A stretch of DNA of 64,000 nucleotides from Thiorhodovibrio frisius (GTDB lineage: Bacteria; Pseudomonadota; Gammaproteobacteria; Chromatiales; Chromatiaceae). The position numbers and the translations under genes are program-made. The notes beneath the pieces are model-generated. The model saw nothing but the letters and a program-made list of their open reading frames with translations, had not been told where the DNA came from and made no database searches. Positions 27,037 to 34,782 of this stretch are shown here, piece after piece. Numbering within the stretch: the stretch's first letter is position 1; each line of letters starts with the position of its first letter. The DNA lies in contig NZ_CP121471.1 in assembly GCF_033954835.1 (NCBI RefSeq), positions 2,598,501-2,662,500 of the forward strand. The letters run 5' to 3'.

Positions 27037-29475
27037 ATGCCCGATTTCCCGTCCGCCGGTCGGCGCCCTGCTGCCACCCCCTTGCCGATCTTGTCTGACG
27101 CCCGGAGCCTGGCCCCGGTTGTCCCGCACCTCCTCGCGGCGACCGTCGCTCTGCTATTGCTGCCCGCTGTGCCTATACTCGCAGCCGGCTCGGCTGACGC
27201 GGCCCACGAAGCCGCCGCCAACGACTATATCGGCAGCGCGCGCTGCGCCACCTGCCACGTCCCCGAGTTCACCGCCTGGCAGGGCTCCCACCACGACCTG
27301 GCCATGGCCGAGGCAACGCCGGAGAACGTGCTCGGCGACTTCGACGACGCCGAATTCACCGCCCACGGCGTCACCACGCGCTTCTACCGTGACGGCGACG
27401 CATTCCGGGTCGACACCGACGGCCCGGACGGCAAGCCCGCAAGCTATTCCATCGCCTACACCTTCGGCTGGACGCCCTTGCAGCAATACCTGATCCGCTT
27501 CCCGGGCGGACGGCTGCAAGCGCTCGGCATCGCCTGGGATTCACGCCCGGCGGACCAGGGCGGCCAGCGCTGGTTCCACCTCTACCCCGACGAGGCGGAC
27601 TACGGCCCCGACAATCCGCTGCACTGGACCAACCGCGACCAGACCTGGAACTACCAGTGCGCCGAGTGCCACTCCACCGACCTGCACAAGGGCTACGACC
27701 TCAGCACGGACGCCTACACCACCACCTGGGCCGAGATCGACGTCGCCTGCGAGGCCTGCCACGGCCCCGGCGCCGCGCACGCAAAACAGGCCGAGGCCGC
27801 AGCAGCGGGCAATGCCGATGCCTGGGACGCCCACAAGGGCTTGACGCCGGACCTCGCCGACCGCGACAACCCCACCTGGCCGCAAGATCCGGAGACCGGC
27901 CTGCCACACCGCGAGCCGGCCCGCAGCAGTCATGCCGAGGTCAACACCTGCGCCCGTTGCCATTCCCGCCGCGGCCAGCTCCACGTCCCCTACACGCCGG
28001 ACGCGCCGCTGGAAGACACGCATCGGCTGGCCTTGCTGGCGGAGGGCCTGTACTACGCCGACGGGCAGATCCAAGACGAGGTGTTCGTGCACGGCTCCTA
28101 CATCCAGAGCCGCATGTTCCACCAGGGCGTCACCTGCAGCGACTGCCACGACCCGCACTCCCTGCAACTGCGCGCGCCCGGCAACGCCGTCTGCGCCCGC
28201 TGCCATGCGCCGACCCGCTACGACAGCGCCGAGCACCATCATCACCCAATGACCGAAACTGAAACTGCGGGCGCCAAGGGCAGCGGCACCGCCTGCCTCG
28301 ACTGCCACATGCCGGAGCGCAGCTACATGGTCATAGACGCGCGCGCTGACCACAGCCTGCGCATCCCGCGCCCGGACCTCGCCGCCGCTCTCGGCACCCC
28401 AGACGCCTGCACCGGCTGCCATACCGAGCTGACCCCGGAACAGGCGGCGGCTCAGGTGCAGACCTGGTACGGGACGCCAAAGCGCCCGGCGCACTTCGCC
28501 ACCGCGCTGCACGCCGGTCGCAGCGGAGCGCCGGACGCCGCAGCAAAGCTCGCCAAGCTGACGGCGGATGCAGAGGCACCCGCGATCGCCCGGGCGACGG
28601 CCCTGGACCTGCTTGCCCAGCAGCCCGACCCCATCGATCCGGCCCTGTTGCAAGACCTCGCCGAGTCCGATCCCCCGCTGCTACGCGCCGCCGTCGCCCG
28701 CGCCCTGGAGCGCCTGCCGCCGCAAAATGCGCTCAGCATCGGGCTTGAGCTGCTGGACGACCCGACCCGTCTGGTGCGCATCGATACCGCCCGCGCAATG
28801 GCCGCCTATGCTCGATTGGAGGCTAACGTCCCCGGTCGTGAATCCCCGCTGCGCAAGGCCCTCGCACCAGCCCTGGCGGAGTACCGCGAGGCCCAGCTCA
28901 CCAATGCCGAGCGCCCGGAGGACTGGCTCAACCTCGGCGTGCTCGATAGCCTGCTGGGCGACTCCGATGCGGCAGAGCGCGACTACCGCCAGGCGCTGGC
29001 GCTGGAGGCCGACTTCACGCCCGCTTACGCCAACCTCGCCGATCTGTACCGCGCACTCGGGCGCGACGACGACGGCCGCACGGTGCTTGAACAGGGACTC
29101 GAGCAGGCCCCGGACGACGCTGACCTGCTGCACGCACTCGGCCTGTTAGAAATCCGCACCAAGCACCTGCCCGCTGCGGTGGAGCTGCTCGGCCGCGCCG
29201 CCGCGCAGGCCCCGGAGCAGCCCCGCTACGCCTATGTTCATGCTCTGGCGCAGGAGGCGAACGGCAACCCGCGTGCTGCCATCGCCACCCTCACGGCAGC
29301 CACCGACCGCCACCCCAACAACGCCGAGATCGCGCTCGCGCTGGTGAGCCTCAACGCCAAGGCCGGCGACCGCGAGGCGGCTATCTCGTGGGCGGAGCGC
29401 TACCTGGCCCACTTCCCGGACCCGTCCGGGCAGGTCAGCACGCTGCTGACGCAGCTCAAGGGCGCTGCCGACTAG
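27037..29475 (+). CDS. Periplasmic octaheme c-type cytochrome with C-terminal TPR repeats
   Basis: The 812-residue protein begins with a signal sequence (AATVALLLLPAVPILAA) after a long basic leader. It contains eight CXXCH haem sites, with first cysteines at about residues 70, 208, 238, 305, 367, 386, 420 and 458. Their layout recalls the cytochrome c554/octaheme reductase group. After about residue 480 the sequence turns into helical repeats: HEAT-like ones first (AAVARALERL, RLVRIDTARAMAAYA), then TPRs (DWLNLGVLDSLLGDSDAAERDYRQAL). ATG 27037 follows GAGGAGA at four bases. Electron partner and substrate are unknown. Its place between a phosphatase and a sulfatase is unusual. Confidence 0.88.
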   Translation: MPDFPSAGRRPAATPLPILSDARSLAPVVPHLLAATVALLLLPAVPILAAGSADAAHEAAANDYIGSARCATCHVPEFTAWQGSHHDLAMAEATPENVLGDFDDAEFTAHGVTTRFYRDGDAFRVDTDGPDGKPASYSIAYTFGWTPLQQYLIRFPGGRLQALGIAWDSRPADQGGQRWFHLYPDEADYGPDNPLHWTNRDQTWNYQCAECHSTDLHKGYDLSTDAYTTTWAEIDVACEACHGPGAAHAKQAEAAAAGNADAWDAHKGLTPDLADRDNPTWPQDPETGLPHREPARSSHAEVNTCARCHSRRGQLHVPYTPDAPLEDTHRLALLAEGLYYADGQIQDEVFVHGSYIQSRMFHQGVTCSDCHDPHSLQLRAPGNAVCARCHAPTRYDSAEHHHHPMTETETAGAKGSGTACLDCHMPERSYMVIDARADHSLRIPRPDLAAALGTPDACTGCHTELTPEQAAAQVQTWYGTPKRPAHFATALHAGRSGAPDAAAKLAKLTADAEAPAIARATALDLLAQQPDPIDPALLQDLAESDPPLLRAAVARALERLPPQNALSIGLELLDDPTRLVRIDTARAMAAYARLEANVPGRESPLRKALAPALAEYREAQLTNAERPEDWLNLGVLDSLLGDSDAAERDYRQALALEADFTPAYANLADLYRALGRDDDGRTVLEQGLEQAPDDADLLHALGLLEIRTKHLPAAVELLGRAAAQAPEQPRYAYVHALAQEANGNPRAAIATLTAATDRHPNNAEIALALVSLNAKAGDREAAISWAERYLAHFPDPSGQVSTLLTQLKGAAD

Positions 29476-29532
29476 CATTTTTCGCGGGCGCCGCCAATTC
29501 CCCCGGCAGTTCCCGCATTCCTTGCTCGTAAA

Positions 29533-29559
29533 TTTGGCTCTTAACTTTGGCTCGCAACT
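29533..29559 (+). repeat. 13-bp tandem direct repeat just upstream of sulfatase 2
   Basis: TTTGGCTCTTAACT (29533-29546) and TTTGGCTCGCAACT (29546-29559) are tandem copies with a 13-bp period. A third partial copy, GTAACT, runs to the ribosome-binding site GGGAG. The array lies in the leader between the octaheme gene and sulfatase 2, and could be a protein site or a slippage product. Confidence 0.5.
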
Positions 29560-29575
29560 GTAACTGGGAGAAACA

Positions 29576-31222
29576 ATGAAAAAGACCTTACTCAAGCTCG
29601 TTCCACTGATTGCGGTGTCGGCCTGGATGCCCGGCACCATGGCGGCCACCGAAGCGGCCGCCGAAAAACCCACCGAAAAGCCCAACATCCTCGTCATCTT
29701 CGGCGACGATATCGGCATGTGGAATGTCGGTGCCTATACCCACGGCATGATGGGCCAGACGCCCAACATCGACCGCATCGCCAAAGAGGGCATGCTGTTT
29801 ACCGATCACTACGCGCACCCAAGCTGTACCGCCGGACGGGCCGCGTTTATCACCGGGCAATTGCCGGTGCGCACCGGCCTGACGACCATCGGCATCCCCG
29901 GCTCAAAGCTGGGCCTGCAGAAGGAAGACCCGACACTGGCCGAGGTGCTGAAGCCGCTTGGCTACGCGACCGGGCAGTTCGGCAAGAACCACTTAGGCGA
30001 CCGCAACGAGTTCCTGCCAACCGTGCACGGTTTCGACGAGTTTTACGGCAACCTCTATCACCTTAACGCCGAGGAAGAGCCCGAGCAGCTCGACTACCCA
30101 GGCGTGAAGAATCCCGAGTTCACCAAGAAGTTCGGCCCGCGTGGCGTCTTGCATTGCTGGGCGACGGACACCGACGACCCCACCGATGACCCAAAGTTCG
30201 GCCCCATGGGCAAGCAGCGCTGTGAGGACACCGGTGCCCTTACGCGCGAGCGCATGAAGACCGTGGACGGCGAATTCTTGAAGGCGGCCGAGACCTTCAT
30301 CGAGAGCAGCGTCAAGGAAGACAAGCCCTTCTTCGTCTGGTTCAACCCCACCCGGATGCACATCTGGACCCACGTCCCCACGGAGTACCTGCAGAAGGCC
30401 GTCGACGAGGGGCGCCCCGAGGACGATGTTTACCGCGCCGGCATGATCCAGCACGACGAAGAAATTGGCCAGCTGCTGAAGAAGCTCGACGACCTCGGGG
30501 TTGCCGACAACACCATCGTGGTCTACTCGACGGATAACGGCTACGAGCTGATGTTTTGGCCGGACGGCGGCTACTCGCCCTTCCGCGGCGAGAAGGGCTC
30601 GACCTGGGAGGGCGGCGTGCGCGTGCCGATGCTGGTCCGCTGGCCCGGCCAGATTCCAGCGGGCAGCGTCTCCAACGCCATCCAAAGCCACGAAGACCTG
30701 TTCGTCACCCTGGCTGCGGCTGCGGGCGAGCCGGACCTCAAGGCAAAGCTGCTTGAGGGCGCACAGATGGGCGACATGACCTACAAGGTCCACCTGGACG
30801 GCGTCGACAACCTTGATCTGTGGACCGGCAAGACGGACAAATCCGCCCGTAAGGACTACTTCTATTACGACGAGGCGACGCTCACCGGCGTGCGCGTGGG
30901 CGATTGGAAGATGCTGTTCGGGGTCAAGGAGAACGGGCTGTGGTGGGACCCCATCGTTTATCCGTCGGCGCCCTATCTGTTCAACCTGCGCATGGACCCC
31001 ATGGAACGCTTCGACCCTCTCTCCCACGAATGGGGCTATATGGGCCGCAAGTTCTTAGCCCAGAAGATGTGGACCCTTGTGCCAGCACAGGGGATCATCG
31101 CCGAGCACATGAAGAGCCTGCAGGAATGGCCACCGCGCCAACGGGCAGACTCGCTGAGCCTGCAGAAGGCCACGGAGCGGGTCATGCAGCAGCTTGAGAA
31201 CAACCCCGGCCAGGTCTGGTAA
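29576..31222 (+). CDS. Secreted arylsulfatase-family hydrolase (sulfatase 2)
   Basis: This is a second type I sulfatase, 548 residues, related to sulfatase 1 but clearly diverged. It has a signal peptide (LLKLVPLIAVSAWMPGTMAA), the metal motif FGDDIGMWNVGAY, the formylglycine motif CTAGR with Cys84, the active-site GKNHLGD, and the second metal motif STDNGYE followed by FRGEKGSTWEGGVRVP. The ribosome-binding site is GGGAG. It closes the presumed HAD-octaheme-sulfatase operon. As with sulfatase 1, a formylglycine-generating enzyme must be encoded elsewhere. The exact sulfate ester is not predictable. Confidence 0.9.
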   Translation: MKKTLLKLVPLIAVSAWMPGTMAATEAAAEKPTEKPNILVIFGDDIGMWNVGAYTHGMMGQTPNIDRIAKEGMLFTDHYAHPSCTAGRAAFITGQLPVRTGLTTIGIPGSKLGLQKEDPTLAEVLKPLGYATGQFGKNHLGDRNEFLPTVHGFDEFYGNLYHLNAEEEPEQLDYPGVKNPEFTKKFGPRGVLHCWATDTDDPTDDPKFGPMGKQRCEDTGALTRERMKTVDGEFLKAAETFIESSVKEDKPFFVWFNPTRMHIWTHVPTEYLQKAVDEGRPEDDVYRAGMIQHDEEIGQLLKKLDDLGVADNTIVVYSTDNGYELMFWPDGGYSPFRGEKGSTWEGGVRVPMLVRWPGQIPAGSVSNAIQSHEDLFVTLAAAAGEPDLKAKLLEGAQMGDMTYKVHLDGVDNLDLWTGKTDKSARKDYFYYDEATLTGVRVGDWKMLFGVKENGLWWDPIVYPSAPYLFNLRMDPMERFDPLSHEWGYMGRKFLAQKMWTLVPAQGIIAEHMKSLQEWPPRQRADSLSLQKATERVMQQLENNPGQVW

Positions 31223-31226
31223 AAGC

Positions 31227-31279
31227 GATCCCCGCAGGTCCGATTGCCGGCCGTGAGTCCGGCGGTCGGGCCGGGGATC
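31227..31279 (+). terminator. Stem-loop after sulfatase 2, terminator-like
   Basis: GATCCCCG (31227-31234) pairs perfectly with CGGGGATC (31272-31279), and the loop contains a second GC-rich hairpin around GCCGGCCG. No U-run follows, so it may act as an mRNA 3' stabiliser or a Rho-linked end rather than a standard terminator. Confidence 0.45.
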
Positions 31280-31370
31280 ATCTGCTTACTTGGTCCGTTA
31301 GCGCGGACGCGACGATCTCGGCATTTTGCAAGCCAGTCCAGCACTTTCGGGCATCGGAACACCGAATGAA

Positions 31371-31402
31371 GCGTTGACAAGATTGTCAACGCATCCTAAC
31401 CT
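31371..31402 (+). promoter_or_regulatory. Promoter and perfect 22-bp palindromic operator of the HTH-methyltransferase
   Basis: GCGTTGACAA (31371-31380) and its exact reverse complement (31383-31392) flank a central GA. The left half contains a consensus -35 box TTGACA (31374-31379). A 17-bp spacer follows, then TAACCT (31397-31402) as a weak -10. Transcription would start at about 31408-31409, at the ATG of the methyltransferase gene, so the mRNA would be leaderless; indeed no ribosome-binding site is visible. Binding by the protein's own N-terminal HTH domain would cover the -35 box and repress transcription. Confidence 0.65.
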
Positions 31403-31408
31403 TCGGAC

Positions 31409-33919
31409 ATGGACATCCACACCCTCATCAAGTCCCGCCGCGAGCAGCTCGGCCTCTCGCTGCGGTCAGTCGCCGGTCGCTGCCAGGTCGATCCGGCTTA
31501 TCTTTCTCGCGTTGAATCCGGCGCAACGCCTCCATCGGATGCACTCATCGGTCGCCTCGCCGAGACGTTGGCGTTGCCGATGGACGAGCTACTGTTGTTG
31601 GCTGGGCGGGTGCCGCCGTCGCTGCGCACGCTGTTGGAGCGCAATCCGCATCGGGTGGCTTCGGCACTGTCGGACTTGGCCGGGATGCTTGTCGCCGAGG
31701 AGCAGACGAGCTATGGGGCGGCAGTGCTGCGGGGGCCAGCGAAAAGGGTGATCGAGGACGGATTTCCGTTCGAGCACTTGAGTACGATCGCCGAGGTCGA
31801 GAGTTGGCGGAAGGAGGTCTGGCGACCGGTCTATCACACTCACAAATGGTGGGCGCAGAGGCTTGGTAGCGTATTTCGGGCCGTGGTGCTCGGCTGCACG
31901 GTGCCGCAGGGCAGCGCAGTGATGGATCTGTACCAAAGCGCGGTGAAACTACCGGCACCTGTGATCTTCGACCCCTTCATGGGCAGCGGGACGACCGTCG
32001 GCGAGGCGCACAAGCTGGGTTGCACGGTGATCGGGCGGGACATCAATCCGGTCGCCTGGCGGGCGGTCCGCACCGCCTTGCAGCCGGTGGATCGGGAGCG
32101 GCTGATGGCGCATTTCGAGGCGCTGCGGGCGTCGGTCGCCCAGCGGTTGACCGGGCTACACCGCAGTCTCGACGGCGACGGTGCGCTTTGTGAAGTCCTG
32201 TACTGGTTCTGGGTCAAGCAGCTTGACTGCCCGAGCTGCGGTCGTTCAGTGGATCTGTTCTCATCAAGGGTGTTTGCCAAGCATGCCTATGTGAAGCGCA
32301 ATCCACGTGTGCATGCCTGCTGCCCCCGCTGCGGTGAGGTGCATCCGGCAGACCATCGCGATGCGTCGACTGCTTGCCCTGCTTGCGGCTGTAACTATGA
32401 GCTGCATGTCGGCGCAGCACGCGGGGCAAACGCGACCTGCGACGGCTGTGGCACGCGCTTTCCCATCGCCAAGACCGCTCGCGCCCGCGGCAAGCCGCCG
32501 CAGCATCGGCTCTATGCCAAGCTGGTTCTGCGCGAGGACGGCAGCAAGCAGTATCTGAGATCAACGGTCGCAGACGAGGCCGCCTATGCTGCGGCGGTCG
32601 ACGAGCTGGCGGCGCTGTCGCTGCCGGTTCCGCGCGTGGCCATCTTTGATGGCTGCAATACCCGCCAATGTCTCAATTACGGCTACAGCCGTTGGGATCA
32701 GTTCTTCAATGCTCGCCAGCTGCTGGGCATTGGCCTGCTGGCGGATGCAATCGGCCAGTTGCCGGCAGGATCGGAGCGCGAGTCGCTGTTCGTGCTGCTG
32801 TCCGGCGTACTGGAATTCAACAACATGTTTGCAAGCTACAAGGGCGAAGGCACCGGCGCTGTGCGCCACATGTTTTCGCACCATGTGCTGAAACCGGAGC
32901 GCACGCCGATCGAGGCGAATCTCTGGGGCACGCCTAAGTCCTCCGGCTCGTTTCTGAACCTGTTCCAATCGCGGTTGCTGCGCGCCGTGGACTACAAGAC
33001 GGCGCCTTTCGAGATCGTGCTGGACCCCGCATCTGGGCGGAATGGCAAGCGACCATCCGGTCGCAAGCTGTTCGGCAAAAGCCAGCCGATGGGGGCGCAG
33101 GTGCTGGACGCTTGGCCGGTCGACGGACTCCCGCCCGGCGCGGTCTATCTGTCGGTGGGGGACTCCGCAAATACGGACCTACCGGACCGCTCGGTGGACG
33201 CGGTCGTGACTGACCCACCGTTCTTCGATAACGTCCATTACTCCGAGCTAGCCGATTTTTTTCACGTCTGGCAGCGCCTCTGGCTCGAAGGTGGCGATGG
33301 ACCGCGGCTTGAGACAACGCGCTCCGAGCGCGAGGTACAGGACACCGAATACACGCGCTTTTCCGCTAAGCTCTCCGCCGTCTTCGGCGAATGCCATCGG
33401 GTCTTGAAGGACGAGGGATTGATGGTGTTCTCCTACCACCATTCCCGCGAGGATGGCTGGACGTCGGTGGCCGCCGCTGTGCTGCATGCCGGCTTCCGGC
33501 TGGTGCAGGCGCAGCCCGTCAAAGCCGAGATGTCCGTCGCGATGCCAAAGCTCGCGGCCAAGTCGCCGATCGATCTCGACGTGCTGATGGTCTGCCGCAA
33601 GGCGGCCGGTGATCGACGTAGGCTATCGGCGCCCGACGATGCGCTGACGACGGCGAAACAGGCGGCCGGGGAAAAGGTTTTGCGGTTCAACCGCACCGGT
33701 CGCCGGCTATCGCTCAACGACGTGCGGATCGTTGTCTTCAGCCAGGCGCTGGTTGAACTTTGTGGAGGCCGTGGCGCCGAGCATGCGCTGAACGCCTTTG
33801 AATCCGCGCTCGGGAATTGCGCAACGATTGCTCAGCGGCTGTTCGACCTCCAGGACGCGCATTTCCGCCAGCCGGTAGCCGACAGCCTGGCGATGCCGAT
33901 TCAGGCATCTCTGTTCTAG
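31409..33919 (+). CDS. DNA methyltransferase with N-terminal XRE-type HTH and central zinc ribbons
   Basis: The 836-residue protein starts with an HTH_3 domain (IKSRREQLGLSLRSVAGRCQVDPAYLSRVESG, about residues 5-60), like the controller proteins of restriction systems. The AdoMet-binding motif is FDPFMGSGTT (187-196) and the catalytic motif IV is DPPF (602-605). Between them lie four Cys-x-x-Cys pairs (CPSC, CPRC, CPAC, CDGC, about residues 272-355) forming zinc ribbons, and a probable target-recognition region. Motif order is I then IV. DPPF suggests amino methylation (N6-adenine or N4-cytosine). DUF1156-type methylases are the nearest group I recognise. A PD-(D/E)XK gene is convergent 24 bp downstream. 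The target site is unknown. Confidence 0.85.
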   Translation: MDIHTLIKSRREQLGLSLRSVAGRCQVDPAYLSRVESGATPPSDALIGRLAETLALPMDELLLLAGRVPPSLRTLLERNPHRVASALSDLAGMLVAEEQTSYGAAVLRGPAKRVIEDGFPFEHLSTIAEVESWRKEVWRPVYHTHKWWAQRLGSVFRAVVLGCTVPQGSAVMDLYQSAVKLPAPVIFDPFMGSGTTVGEAHKLGCTVIGRDINPVAWRAVRTALQPVDRERLMAHFEALRASVAQRLTGLHRSLDGDGALCEVLYWFWVKQLDCPSCGRSVDLFSSRVFAKHAYVKRNPRVHACCPRCGEVHPADHRDASTACPACGCNYELHVGAARGANATCDGCGTRFPIAKTARARGKPPQHRLYAKLVLREDGSKQYLRSTVADEAAYAAAVDELAALSLPVPRVAIFDGCNTRQCLNYGYSRWDQFFNARQLLGIGLLADAIGQLPAGSERESLFVLLSGVLEFNNMFASYKGEGTGAVRHMFSHHVLKPERTPIEANLWGTPKSSGSFLNLFQSRLLRAVDYKTAPFEIVLDPASGRNGKRPSGRKLFGKSQPMGAQVLDAWPVDGLPPGAVYLSVGDSANTDLPDRSVDAVVTDPPFFDNVHYSELADFFHVWQRLWLEGGDGPRLETTRSEREVQDTEYTRFSAKLSAVFGECHRVLKDEGLMVFSYHHSREDGWTSVAAAVLHAGFRLVQAQPVKAEMSVAMPKLAAKSPIDLDVLMVCRKAAGDRRRLSAPDDALTTAKQAAGEKVLRFNRTGRRLSLNDVRIVVFSQALVELCGGRGAEHALNAFESALGNCATIAQRLFDLQDAHFRQPVADSLAMPIQASLF

Positions 33920-33943
33920 CGCAACGGATCGGCCAGGCCGCGA

Positions 33944-34684
33944 TCATCCGGCCTCGAAGACCGAGAATTCCCGTCGCTGGCGGGCATCGGGACGCCGGTC
34001 TTGCTGCTTCGTAGCGGGTGTCTTGCCATCAAGGTGGACAGTGTAGCTGCGCAACGCATTGGCAGCGATCGTTCGACTGATATGACCGCAGGGGCGCAAA
34101 CTCGGATGCGAGATACCCCAATCGCTGGGGATGATCAGCCGACAGCGACCGAGCCCGCTGGGGTCGATGCTATAAGGGTGCGGGAAGCGATACATCTTGC
34201 GGTCGCGGATGAATCCGTCGCCGTAGGAACCGAAGCCATCAATGCCTTCGTTGACGTGGGCGGCGGCAGTCTCATGGTCCATATTGATCAGGTCCGCATG
34301 GGCGATGGAAAGCGAATGGATGGGACGCGGATTGGCGCCTGATCCAGTGTAGAGGAAGAAGACGAGAAACACCTCTCGGCCATTCTTGCGGCCCGCCGGG
34401 ATTGTGCTGTTGGAGTCGTAGTCACGGCGAGCAGGCCTGCCCTTGGCAAAGGCGAGCGACTTGATCTCGTAGCCTTCGATCGGTGTCGCCTGGTCGTCTC
34501 CGACCCAGAAGTCCGGATAGCTGTTCCTGCCCTGTGCCCGGAATGGCAATCTGAGCTTCGAGACGTGATCGGCGAACCAGTCCTGCGGGAAGTACTCCTT
34601 GTCGTTGGCACTGCGCGGAGTCATGGTGATGCCGTTGGCGACCCCGGCGGCAGCAGCTAAGAAAATTTCGATGCTGTGGGTCAT
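33944..34684 (-). CDS. Probable type II restriction endonuclease, PD-(D/E)XK fold
   Basis: The 246-residue protein shows a clear nuclease core: Pro57-Asp58 in NSYPDFWVGDD, then Glu73-Ile-Lys75 in GYEIKSLAF, giving PD-X14-EXK. A following stretch has VFLVFFLYTG as the next strand. I do not recognise a named endonuclease. Its tail-to-tail position next to the methyltransferase is the best evidence that the two form a restriction-modification system. The start is ATG 34684 (MTHSIEIFL), preceded by GAGGA at about ten bases; an upstream in-frame ATG at 34747 lacks such support. Its promoter would lie in the 98 bp before the GGDEF gene end. Confidence 0.65.
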   Translation of the reverse strand: MTHSIEIFLAAAAGVANGITMTPRSANDKEYFPQDWFADHVSKLRLPFRAQGRNSYPDFWVGDDQATPIEGYEIKSLAFAKGRPARRDYDSNSTIPAGRKNGREVFLVFFLYTGSGANPRPIHSLSIAHADLINMDHETAAAHVNEGIDGFGSYGDGFIRDRKMYRFPHPYSIDPSGLGRCRLIIPSDWGISHPSLRPCGHISRTIAANALRSYTVHLDGKTPATKQQDRRPDARQRREFSVFEAG

Positions 34685-34782
34685 TTTGGGGATTGTCCTC
34701 GGGAGTGAATATCCTATCGAGCAGCGATCCTGCGCACGACACAACACCCGCTACATCTGTTCGATGTCGGTGCCGAGATTCC

